Of a DNA stretch of 24,067 nucleotides, positions 15,693 to 22,049 are shown piece after piece. The translations under genes were made by a program, and so were the position numbers. This stretch comes from Patescibacteria group bacterium (GTDB lineage: Bacteria; Patescibacteriota; Minisyncoccia; Minisyncoccales; UBA10102), in assembly GCA_018816925.1 (NCBI GenBank), contig JAHIUP010000061.1:1-24067 (forward strand). The letters are read 5' to 3'. Position 1 is the stretch's first letter. Each line of letters begins with the position of its first letter. Below the pieces are notes generated by a model, which searched no databases, was not told where the DNA came from, and worked only from the letters and a program-made list of their open reading frames with translations.

Positions 15693-16696
15693 GGAAAGAG
15701 CATCTTCAATATTTGGCATGCCCTGATTGCAAGGCAGAGCTTTCTTTAGCCATTGAAGAAGAACAAGAAGGCAGGGTGAAGACGGGCGAATTATCGTGTG
15801 CGGCCTGTAAGTTGAGGTTCCCCGTGATTGGTTTTATCCCCAGGTTCGTGAAAGAGGGCCACTATGCAGATTCGTTTGGATTCCAGTGGTTTCGTCATGC
15901 CAAGACCCAGCTAGATAGCGTAATCGGACTCCCTATTTCAAAGCAGCGTTTTTTTAAGGTGACGCGATGGGGAGAAGATCTTACAGGCGAGGTCATTTTG
16001 GAGGTAGGGTGCGGAGCGGGGAGATTTACTGAAGTTATAGCTGCAACAGGCGCAATGGTGGTATCGTTTGATGCAAGCCGCGGCGTAGAGGTGAATTATG
16101 AGTCAAATGGATGGCGGGACAATCTTATGCTGGTGCAAGCAGAGCTTGAGCGCATGCCCTTTCCTCCTGCTTTTTTTGATCGCGCCGTTTCTCTTGGAGT
16201 GCTTCAGCATACTGCCGATCCCCACAGGTCGTTTTTGGCGATAGCTTTTCTTGTCAAGAAAGGAGGGAGTTTTGCCGTGGACGTGTATAAGAAAAGCTTG
16301 GCGCGCCGGCTTCTCTCTGCAAAATATTGGGTTCGTCCGCTGACAGCCAGGATGAATCCTACCGTCCTCTATACCCTCACCCGCGCGTGGGTCTCTTTTT
16401 GGTGGCAACCTACAAGCATAATAGCCCGGTTTCCACAGGGACGGCGCATAAACAGATTCCTCTTTTTTATCGCAGATTATAGAGGTTACTTGCCGCTTCC
16501 TGCCGCCCAGCTCAAAGAATGGGCCGTGCTTGATAACTTTGATATGCTTTCTCCTCGCTATGACAACCCGACTACTGCTTTTGAGGTGCGGGGCTGGTTT
16601 GAGGAAGCTGGATTCCAAGATGTTGACGCAGATGATGAGGATAACATAGTAGAAGGAAGAGGAGTACGGTCCGCTCTATCCGGGAAGGCTCGTTAG
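15689..16696 (+). CDS. Methyltransferase with N-terminal zinc ribbon (second of this type)
   Basis: A 335-residue protein. The N-terminal ribbon has C11-P-D-C14 and C37-A-A-C40, followed by the Trm112-like phrase RFPVIGFIPRFV. The class I SAM domain shows ILEVGCGAGRFTE (about residues 103-115), VVSFDASRGVE and a motif at SLGVLQHTADP (about 171-181) typical of UbiE-like enzymes. The first 55 residues resemble the ribbon of the gene at 10512, but the two proteins are otherwise clearly different. It is coupled to the aminotransferase gene by ATGA overlap, so the amino sugar or its glycan is a likely acceptor. The stop codon lies in the loop of a weak hairpin (16684-16703). Confidence 0.85.
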   Translation: MRKEHLQYLACPDCKAELSLAIEEEQEGRVKTGELSCAACKLRFPVIGFIPRFVKEGHYADSFGFQWFRHAKTQLDSVIGLPISKQRFFKVTRWGEDLTGEVILEVGCGAGRFTEVIAATGAMVVSFDASRGVEVNYESNGWRDNLMLVQAELERMPFPPAFFDRAVSLGVLQHTADPHRSFLAIAFLVKKGGSFAVDVYKKSLARRLLSAKYWVRPLTARMNPTVLYTLTRAWVSFWWQPTSIIARFPQGRRINRFLFFIADYRGYLPLPAAQLKEWAVLDNFDMLSPRYDNPTTAFEVRGWFEEAGFQDVDADDEDNIVEGRGVRSALSGKAR

Positions 16697-16754
16697 GGCC
16701 TTCGTAATATGTTGGTATTCATGCGCGTCAATGACGTTGTTTTATTTGATATAG

Positions 16755-17837
16755 CTACAGTTGCGATATAATTTCATTCTTTGCTTTTTTGTAAAGATGA
16801 CTGGGTAAAACCAGTCGTAAAAGCTTAAAAGGAAGCCCAATGATAAAGAGCAGGAGTTTTTTACTCGCACCAATCTTCTTGAGATCTTTGCCCAGTTTTT
16901 TATTTTCTTGGTAGAGTTGTTCAATTTTAACGAGCTCCGCTTTTATATTTCCCCGCCCAGGCGTTCTTTGCGCTAACAACTGATGAATGTGCTGTTGTTT
17001 CCAGGATGGTTTCGATGAAACGGCATTCCAGTGCCCATCGTATGGGTATTCAGATAGTTTAATGGGGTAACCCATGGTGTCTTTATAATAGCGATTGATG
17101 TTGAAGAAGAAGCCGTTATCTGCAATATTGTTTTGGATAAAATCAAAATACTTGGCAATAACCTCGCGGTACATTTCCATCATGGATCTCGTATTAATGA
17201 AGAGATTTATTTTGAGGCCTTTGATATCGTACCAAGGGGGAACGATAACGAAATCATACTGGTCTATCTGCGCTTTCTCCACGGACTTGCCTTGTATTTC
17301 GTCGCAGAGGAGGAACTTCAACTCCGGGAAGTGCTCGTTGAGGTAGTAGCTTGACAATACGTTTGTTTCGGGGAGATCAATCAAAATGTATTTACATGGT
17401 ATGTTTGCACGAATCTTCTGCGCAAGCGAACCGTATCCTCCGCCAATTTCGCACACGTAGTTAACTTTCGTTCTTGAGAACACAGAGTTCGTAAGGTCGA
17501 AGAGCCACCGGATGGAAAAGTTCTGGCCGGAATCCACAACCTTGTTCCCGATGTTGAATACTTGAGGGGAATTGCCTACGTTCTTCTCTGCTAAGTTTGC
17601 AAAGACAAATTCTTTGCCGCATTCGGCTAGCAAATCGCAGAAGATTTCTTTTTGTTTTGCCGGTGGGAACCAATCATCCAGCCCATCCGACAATGTATTG
17701 TTTCTGAAATTCCTTAGAAAGTCAGGTTCGTACAAATGTTTTTTTCTATCAAGTTCCTTCTGCCAATGTTTGCTCTTTTGGAGGAGCTCGTAATCCTTCT
17801 GCGATTCTTTAAAGGCCTTGATAATTCTCTCAATCAT
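16755..17837 (-). CDS. Putative sugar O-methyltransferase
   Basis: A 360-residue protein resembling the putative sugar O-methyltransferase family found in O-antigen and capsule clusters. The SAM-binding motif CEIGGGYGSLAQ is at about residues 129-140, the acidic strand end LIDLPETN follows, and the late motif NINRYYKDTMGYPI fits the family. A basic, hydrophobic tail (KLLLFIIGLPFKLLRLVLP) suggests membrane contact. It is on the opposite strand to its neighbours and visibly AT-richer, consistent with a separate acquisition. The start at 17837 is chosen because the -10 box lies just upstream and would be overlapped by longer versions starting at 17846 or 17855. It faces the end of the 15689 gene. 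Confidence 0.75.
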   Translation of the reverse strand: MIERIIKAFKESQKDYELLQKSKHWQKELDRKKHLYEPDFLRNFRNNTLSDGLDDWFPPAKQKEIFCDLLAECGKEFVFANLAEKNVGNSPQVFNIGNKVVDSGQNFSIRWLFDLTNSVFSRTKVNYVCEIGGGYGSLAQKIRANIPCKYILIDLPETNVLSSYYLNEHFPELKFLLCDEIQGKSVEKAQIDQYDFVIVPPWYDIKGLKINLFINTRSMMEMYREVIAKYFDFIQNNIADNGFFFNINRYYKDTMGYPIKLSEYPYDGHWNAVSSKPSWKQQHIHQLLAQRTPGRGNIKAELVKIEQLYQENKKLGKDLKKIGASKKLLLFIIGLPFKLLRLVLPSHLYKKAKNEIISQL

Positions 17838-17846
17838 AGTAGGCAT

Positions 17847-17875
17847 ATATAACAATTATTTCTATTGTTCCGCAA
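17847..17875 (-). promoter_or_regulatory. Promoter of the sugar O-methyltransferase gene
   Basis: On the minus strand, TTGCGG (17870-17875), a 17-base spacer and TTATAT (17847-17852, preceded by TG) form a promoter. The -10 box ends 9 bases before the ATG at 17837, leaving room for only a base or two of leader and no ribosome site. Confidence 0.55.
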
Positions 17876-17913
17876 ATCGCCAGGGAAGTCCAGAATGGCG
17901 CGCGGGAAGGACA

Positions 17914-17942
17914 TTGACTGAGAGGTATAGCTTTGATATGGA
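17914..17942 (+). promoter_or_regulatory. Candidate promoter at the DAHP synthase start
   Basis: TTGACT (17914-17919) and a weak TATGGA (17937-17942) are separated by 17 bases. If used, the transcript would begin about where a second in-frame ATG (17950) stands. A competing -10-like TATAGC (17926-17931) ends 6 bases before the ATG at 17938. The data do not decide between them. Confidence 0.3.
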
Positions 17943-18975
17943 TAAGAATATGTCAATATCACGACTCCCTCCACCGGCACACTATAAGCGGGAATTTCCT
18001 CTCTCTGACAAGGCAGCAGAATACCTCCGCTCTTCCCGGAATTCCATTAGGGATATTCTAGAAGGGAAAGATGAGCGCTTGATGCTCATTGTGGGGCCTT
18101 GTTCCATCCATGACCCGCAGGGGAGCGGGCGGGAGTATGCCGAGCGTCTCGCCTCTCTCATTCCCAGTTTGTCAGAGCGGTTTTTTATTGTGATGCGCAC
18201 CTTTCTTGAAAAACCCCGCACTACCGTTGGCTGGGAGGGGCTTGTGTCTGACCCTTTTCTTACGGGGGGCTTTGACCTTCAAGCAGGGCTCGCAGAAGCC
18301 CGCAAGTTCTTGCTTAAAGTTTTGGAGCTTGGGGTACCTACGACCACGGAGTTTACAGACCCCTTAACCCCCCAGTATTTGGGGGACCTCGTAAGCTGGA
18401 CCGCGGTGGGGGCAAGGAGCTCGGAAGCCCAGGCCTACCGGAGGATGGCAAGCGGCCTTGAGATGCCCGTGGGCTTTAAGAACGGCACAGGAGGCAGTGT
18501 ACAGCTGGCAGTAGACGCTATTGTCTCTGCGAGTAATCCTCATGCGTTTTTTGGCGTAAGCGAAGAAGAGGGGATGATTTTGCAGGTGCGCACAAAAGGG
18601 AATTCGTCATGCCACCTTGTGCTTCGGGGGAGCTTGACCCATGGGGCTAACCACGGGGCAGAGGCGGTGGCAGATGCCATGGAGCGTCTTACGAAGGCAG
18701 GTCTTCCTCCCCGTCTCGTTGTTGATTGCAGCCACGGAAACTCGGCAAAAGACCCCCAGAGGCAAAAAGAAGTGTTCCGGAACGTTCTTGCCCAGCGGCG
18801 CGCCGGGAATAAGGGAATTATCGGTCTTATGCTGGAGAGCCATTTGTTTTCTGGGAATCAAAAGCTTGGAGATGATCCTTCCCAGCTTCAGTATGGAATA
18901 TCTATAACAGACCCCTGTCTTGAGTGGGAGGAAACCGCAGAGTTGCTTCAGGAAGCGTATATCCTCTGGGACTGA
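17938..18975 (+). CDS. 3-deoxy-7-phosphoheptulonate (DAHP) synthase, type I alpha
   Basis: A 345-residue enzyme matching the AroF/AroG/AroH class in length and motifs. It condenses phosphoenolpyruvate and erythrose 4-phosphate, the first step of the shikimate pathway. Clear signatures are VGPCSIHDP (52-60, with metal-binding C55), EKPRTTVGWEGL (91-102), TEFTDPLTPQYLGDLVSW (137-154), VGARSSEAQ (157-165) and GFKNGTGG (179-186), all close to E. coli AroG. The start could also be ATG 17950, which would remove four residues. An AGAGG (17921-17925) lies rather far upstream. No other shikimate gene is in the window; the neighbour is a TrpR-like regulator, suggesting aromatic-related control. Confidence 0.95.
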   Translation: MDKNMSISRLPPPAHYKREFPLSDKAAEYLRSSRNSIRDILEGKDERLMLIVGPCSIHDPQGSGREYAERLASLIPSLSERFFIVMRTFLEKPRTTVGWEGLVSDPFLTGGFDLQAGLAEARKFLLKVLELGVPTTTEFTDPLTPQYLGDLVSWTAVGARSSEAQAYRRMASGLEMPVGFKNGTGGSVQLAVDAIVSASNPHAFFGVSEEEGMILQVRTKGNSSCHLVLRGSLTHGANHGAEAVADAMERLTKAGLPPRLVVDCSHGNSAKDPQRQKEVFRNVLAQRRAGNKGIIGLMLESHLFSGNQKLGDDPSQLQYGISITDPCLEWEETAELLQEAYILWD

Positions 18976-19018
18976 ACAAAGGAGGCCTTTCGGAGGTTTT
19001 TGAACTTTTCCGCAGTAC

Positions 19019-19056
19019 GACAAAACTTCCACGATTTGAATCGTGGAAGTTTTGTC
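19019..19056. repeat. Long perfect palindrome upstream of the TrpR-like gene (copy A)
   Basis: Two 18-base arms pair perfectly around a central TG (19037-19038). The core is TTCCACGATT-TG-AATCGTGGAA. It lies between the DAHP synthase stop and the TrpR-like start, and its right edge covers part of the -35 box at 19052-19057. The A-run and T-run at the two feet would let it act as a bidirectional terminator. The overlap with the promoter and the matching copy B at 19641-19674 make an operator role possible. Confidence 0.8.
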
Positions 19057-19080
19057 TTAATATGATGTTTTTGGTATAAT
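19052..19080 (+). promoter_or_regulatory. Promoter of the TrpR-like gene
   Basis: TTGTCT (19052-19057), a 17-base spacer and a perfect TATAAT (19075-19080) are followed 11 bases later by the ATG at 19092. The transcript would start about 5 bases before the ATG, and only an A-run lies between them, so translation is probably leaderless or nearly so. The -35 box overlaps the right foot of palindrome A. Confidence 0.75.
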
Positions 19081-19091
19081 AAAAAAACAAT

Positions 19092-19637
19092 ATGGCAAAC
19101 CCGCGAAGAATTTCAAAACAGCAGCAGGCAGAACTCCTGCAGGAGTTCTGCGAGGCACTTGTAACTCTTAAGGGGCCAGAAGAAATGGCGCAATTTTTGA
19201 TAGATCTTCTCACGCGTTCGGAACTCATTATGCTGGCAACGCGTATACAAATTGCGAAATTTCTTTTGGAAGGCCGTAAATACGAAATAATCCGGGAAAA
19301 TCTTGGGGTTGGACAAGGTACCATAGCGCGGGTAGCTTCCTGGCTTGCAGATTCTGGTCAGGGGTTTCGTATGGTTGCGGAACGGAGCAAACCAATAAAG
19401 AAGAGGCAAGAGAAACGATTTCACGAGAGAAGTGAATGGGAACGATTTAAACGGAGCCACCCCGCTATGTTCTGGCCCGAGTTTTTGCTTGAGGAAATTG
19501 TGAAGGCCTCAAATAAAAGGCAAGAGGAAAAAATTCGCAGTGCGGTAGAGAAGCTCGACCACAAAACAGCGCTGTATAAGCAAATTGATTCGGTGCTTGG
19601 GCAGAAGAGAAAAGCGAGTAGGCGAAAATATGGATAG
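19092..19637 (+). CDS. TrpR/YerC-YecD-family DNA-binding regulator
   Basis: A 181-residue protein. The N-terminal 90 residues fit the Trp repressor superfamily: an all-helical region with LTRSELIMLATRIQIAKFLL (40-59), then the helix-turn-helix YEIIRENLGVGQGTIARVASWL (about 64-85). The arrangement parallels E. coli TrpR, where LGAGIATITR forms the reading head. Beyond residue 95 there is an additional basic, lysine/arginine-rich tail that TrpR lacks; its function is unknown. DAHP synthase, a classical TrpR-controlled enzyme, lies directly upstream, but ligand binding to tryptophan cannot be inferred from sequence. The gene is bracketed by palindromes A and B, so autoregulation is a reasonable hypothesis. 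Confidence 0.88.
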   Translation: MANPRRISKQQQAELLQEFCEALVTLKGPEEMAQFLIDLLTRSELIMLATRIQIAKFLLEGRKYEIIRENLGVGQGTIARVASWLADSGQGFRMVAERSKPIKKRQEKRFHERSEWERFKRSHPAMFWPEFLLEEIVKASNKRQEEKIRSAVEKLDHKTALYKQIDSVLGQKRKASRRKYG

Positions 19638-19640
19638 TGT

Positions 19641-19674
19641 CAAAAGTTCCATGATTTGAATCATGGAACTTTTG
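19641..19674. repeat. Long perfect palindrome downstream of the TrpR-like gene (copy B)
   Basis: Two 16-base arms pair perfectly around a central TG (19657-19658), 3 bases after the regulator's stop codon. The central 10 bases, GATTTGAATC, are identical to copy A. Where the two copies differ inside the TTCCAyG arm, both arms have changed together, so pairing is kept. It can act as the terminator of the regulator gene, as a binding site, or both. Confidence 0.8.
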
Positions 19675-19955
19675 GGTTAGTCTATCTGCGCGCGTAGCGG
19701 TCCAGCACCCAATCGGCGAGTATTCTAGAGCCTGCGGTCTGCTCGCTTGGAACAAGGCCATCAGTGAATAGAAGAATGGTTCTAACCAGAGCACGTGGAA
19801 GTTCCATGCAGAACCAATGATTTTTAAGCCCCGGCTGCCCGTTTAGCAACCCACCCGTCCCATTTCAATATTCTAGGGGCAATTGAAACTTCTCTTTCTC
19901 TGATAATGTAGTTTTGTATAGTATAGAATATGTTCTTTAGTTGTCAAACGGCCGG
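19675..19955. other. Gene-poor spacer between the regulator and the CapD-like gene
   Basis: The roughly 360-base gap (19638-19995) contains palindrome B at its left end, the possible 41-residue minus-strand frame, a composite half-site sequence at 19794-19808 that resembles arms of both palindromes, and an AT-rich stretch with repeated TATAG motifs (about 19905-19935). The CapD promoter closes it at the right. I see no tRNA, no transposase and no CRISPR repeats in it. Confidence 0.5.
19682..19807 (-). CDS. Possible small protein or gene remnant
   Basis: A 41-residue frame from ATG 19807 to TAG 19682 begins MELPRALVRT and ends ADWVLDRYARR. The composition is protein-like (mixed hydrophobic and charged, no low complexity), and the frame is open for about 19 more codons upstream. 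No ribosome site is visible and I do not recognise a family. It could be a small orphan protein, the C-terminal remnant of a lost gene, or chance. It is convergent with the TrpR-like gene across palindrome B. Confidence 0.25.
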   Translation of the reverse strand: MELPRALVRTILLFTDGLVPSEQTAGSRILADWVLDRYARR

Positions 19956-19984
19956 TGGACAGCGGCTTCCATTTGTCCTATAGT
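19956..19984 (+). promoter_or_regulatory. Promoter of the CapD/PglF-like gene
   Basis: TGGACA (19956-19961), a 17-base spacer and TATAGT (19979-19984) each differ from consensus at one base. The -10 box ends 11 bases before the ATG at 19996. The short leader could include the AAGG at 19988-19991 only if transcription starts slightly early, so the gene is probably leaderless or near-leaderless. Confidence 0.7.
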
Positions 19985-19995
19985 AGCAAGGTATT

Positions 19996-21870
19996 ATGGA
20001 GCACGACATTCGTGGGGAATCCCTGTATAAGAGAGTTCGGGAACACCGGCAGGGCGTATTCGCGGCAGCAGATACAGCGGCCATAGCCGTTGCCGTGGTG
20101 TTAGCATTTCTTTTGCGTTTTGACGGACGCATCCCTGCTCCGTATCTTGGGGGCACGCTTCTGTGCGGTCTTGGCCTCATTCTCGGCTCCACCCTGCTTT
20201 CTTTTGCCATATTCCGGCTTTACTCCTTTTCCTGGAGCCATGTGGGGCTGGAGGATATCTTCTCTATAGGAAGGGCGCTTTTGGGAAGCGCCTTGTTCGC
20301 GGGTCTCGTCCTTCTTATGTTTCGAGATACTCCGGCTCTTGCCGAATTTCCCCGCTCCGTGTTTCTTTTGAGCTACGTGCTTATTTTCGTGTTTACGGGA
20401 GGAATCCGTTTGGCAAAGCGCCTTTGGATGGAGTCCCTGGGAGGCAGGATCCAGGGAGGGGAACGTACCCTTATCGTGGGAGCGGGAGACGCGGGGGCAC
20501 AGCTTGTGCGGAACGCCCTTCTTGCTTCACCCCGTCTCTACGCTCCTGTTGGGTTCGTGGACGATGACCAGGGAAAGCACGGCACCTTTATCCACGGGGT
20601 GGAGGTTCTCGGTTCCATTGAACGCATTCCCGAGCTCGTCTCGGAGCTGCGCCTTGAGGCAATGGTTATTGCTTTGCCCACCGCGGGCTCCAAGTTTATT
20701 CGAAGAGCGGTGGAGGCAGGCAGGCAGGCAGGACTTTCCGCAATTAAGATAGTGCCGCCTTTGGAAGAACTCCTCCATGGCGAGATTTCTCTCCAACAGC
20801 TTCGGGAGGTGCAGGTGGAAGACCTCCTTGGAAGAGAGGCCCATTCTCTGGACACCGAGTCCATAGCGGGGTTTCTGCAGGGGAAACGCGTCCTTGTTAC
20901 GGGAGCCGCGGGCTCCATTGGTTCGGAACTCGCAAAACAGGCAGTGAAATTCTTTCCCGAGACCGTGTTTCTGCTTGACCAGGACGAGAGCGGGATTTTT
21001 ACCGTGGCCCGAGAGCTTGAGCGCTCCCGTGTTTCCGTGGTTCCCGTGGTGGCAGATATCCGGAGCGGGGAACGTATGACAAAGCTCTTTGGGGAACTAA
21101 GGCCCGACGTGGTGTTCCATGCGGCCGCCTACAAGCATGTCCCCCTTATGGAGCAGTATCCAGAGGAAGCGGTGCGCACGAATATCTTGGGCACTGGGGC
21201 GGTGGCGGCCGCCGCCCTACACGCGGGGGTGAAGACCTTTGTCTTTGTTAGTACGGATAAAGCAGTGAATCCCGTCTCCGTGATGGGGGCCTCCAAGAGG
21301 GCAGGCGAAATGATATGCCAGGCATTTAACCAAAAGAACCATACGAGGTTCGTGTCCGTGCGTTTCGGCAACGTATTAGATAGCAGGGGAAGCGTCATTC
21401 CTCTGTTCCGTTCCCAGCTCAAGAGGGGAGGTCCTTTGGAAGTTACGCATCCCGAGATGAAGAGATACTTCATGGTGACGTCCGAGGCCTGTCTTCTCGT
21501 GATGCAGGCGGGAGCCATTGGAGAAGGAGGAGAGGTGTTCGTGCTTGATATGGGGGAACCCGTAAAGATTCTGGACCTCGCCTACGATATGATACGTCTT
21601 TCGGGGTTGGAGCCAGACCGCGACATTCCCGTGGTGTTTACTGGTATGCGGCCCGGGGAGAAGCTCTTCGAGGAAATATTGAGCGCGGAGGAGGGAACCG
21701 CTGCCACGCGTCATCATAAGATTTTCCACGCACAGCTTCCTCTCGTAGATGAGGGCAAGCTTTCCACGGCTTTAGAGCAGCTCAAGGAGGTGGTCCAGCA
21801 GGGAAGCAAGGAAGATATCCGCAGGATTCTCCGAGAGCTTGTGCCTACCTACGTTCCTCAAGAAACGTAA
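19996..21870 (+). CDS. Membrane-bound nucleotide-sugar 4,6-dehydratase (CapD/FlaA1-like, PglF/WbpM type)
   Basis: A 624-residue protein with the full-length WbpM/PglF layout. Four membrane helices lie within about residues 22-137. A first Rossmann domain has LIVGAGDAGAQL (159-170), and the catalytic SDR domain starts VTGAAGSIGSE (301-311). Catalytic-region motifs are AAAYKHVP (376-383), VSTDKAVNP (418-426) and MGASK (430-434); methionine at 430 replaces the usual SDR tyrosine, which is normal for this subfamily. Members convert UDP-GlcNAc to a 4-keto-6-deoxy sugar, the substrate for DegT aminotransferases such as the one at 14568. Structured element copy 2 begins 10 bases after its stop. Confidence 0.93.
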   Translation: MEHDIRGESLYKRVREHRQGVFAAADTAAIAVAVVLAFLLRFDGRIPAPYLGGTLLCGLGLILGSTLLSFAIFRLYSFSWSHVGLEDIFSIGRALLGSALFAGLVLLMFRDTPALAEFPRSVFLLSYVLIFVFTGGIRLAKRLWMESLGGRIQGGERTLIVGAGDAGAQLVRNALLASPRLYAPVGFVDDDQGKHGTFIHGVEVLGSIERIPELVSELRLEAMVIALPTAGSKFIRRAVEAGRQAGLSAIKIVPPLEELLHGEISLQQLREVQVEDLLGREAHSLDTESIAGFLQGKRVLVTGAAGSIGSELAKQAVKFFPETVFLLDQDESGIFTVARELERSRVSVVPVVADIRSGERMTKLFGELRPDVVFHAAAYKHVPLMEQYPEEAVRTNILGTGAVAAAALHAGVKTFVFVSTDKAVNPVSVMGASKRAGEMICQAFNQKNHTRFVSVRFGNVLDSRGSVIPLFRSQLKRGGPLEVTHPEMKRYFMVTSEACLLVMQAGAIGEGGEVFVLDMGEPVKILDLAYDMIRLSGLEPDRDIPVVFTGMRPGEKLFEEILSAEEGTAATRHHKIFHAQLPLVDEGKLSTALEQLKEVVQQGSKEDIRRILRELVPTYVPQET

Positions 21871-21879
21871 CACTCATCC

Positions 21880-22025
21880 ATGCGAGGCAATAGCATTCTC
21901 AACAACCGACCCTCAAAATCTCCAGCGAGATTTTGGGGTCTGCGCTCTCGGTGGTTTGCTCTCGCTCCGCTCGAGACCGCGCCAAACCGCCTCCGAGAGC
22001 TTGTTTCGAATGTATTGCCTCGCAT
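21880..22025 (+). ncRNA. Three-way-junction structured element, copy 2
   Basis: A 146-base intergenic element with the same fold as copy 1. The closing helix pairs 21880-21905 with 22001-22025 (12 uninterrupted pairs at its outer end, then one bulge and two mismatches). Hairpin 2 spans 21908-21940: GACCC/GGGTC, AAAATCTC/GAGATTTT and a CAGC tetraloop (21923-21926). A TGC linker leads to helix 3, where 21944-21958 pairs with 21983-22000 and leaves a bulged CTC (21991-21993). An apical hairpin (21960-21976) and a GACC linker complete it. The helices share little sequence with copy 1 outside the GCTCTCG/CGAGAGC segment, yet all pair. The sulfurylase gene starts 24 bases after it. Confidence 0.62.
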
Positions 22026-22049
22026 TTTTCCATTTGCCGCTTTTCCTGT

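Noticed and set aside
16684..16703. GAAGGC/GCCTTC hairpin at the end of the 15689 gene as a terminator
   Set aside because: Only six base pairs with the stop codon in the loop and no T-run after it; a second tiny CGTC/GACG hairpin at 16726-16736 before a T-rich stretch is equally weak.
17818..17937. 40-codon N-terminal extension of the DAHP synthase
   Set aside because: It crosses the divergent promoter region and the start of the opposite gene, and AroG-like homology begins after 17938.
18974..19005. Attenuator or terminator just after the DAHP synthase stop (AAAGG/CCTTT with a T-run)
   Set aside because: The possible stems are 3-5 bp with very short loops; palindrome A just downstream is a far better terminator candidate.
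21933..22049. 39-codon upstream extension of the sulfurylase/kinase
   Set aside because: It lies mainly in structured element copy 2 and reads as cysteine/arginine-rich non-protein-like sequence; family homology begins after ATG 22050.
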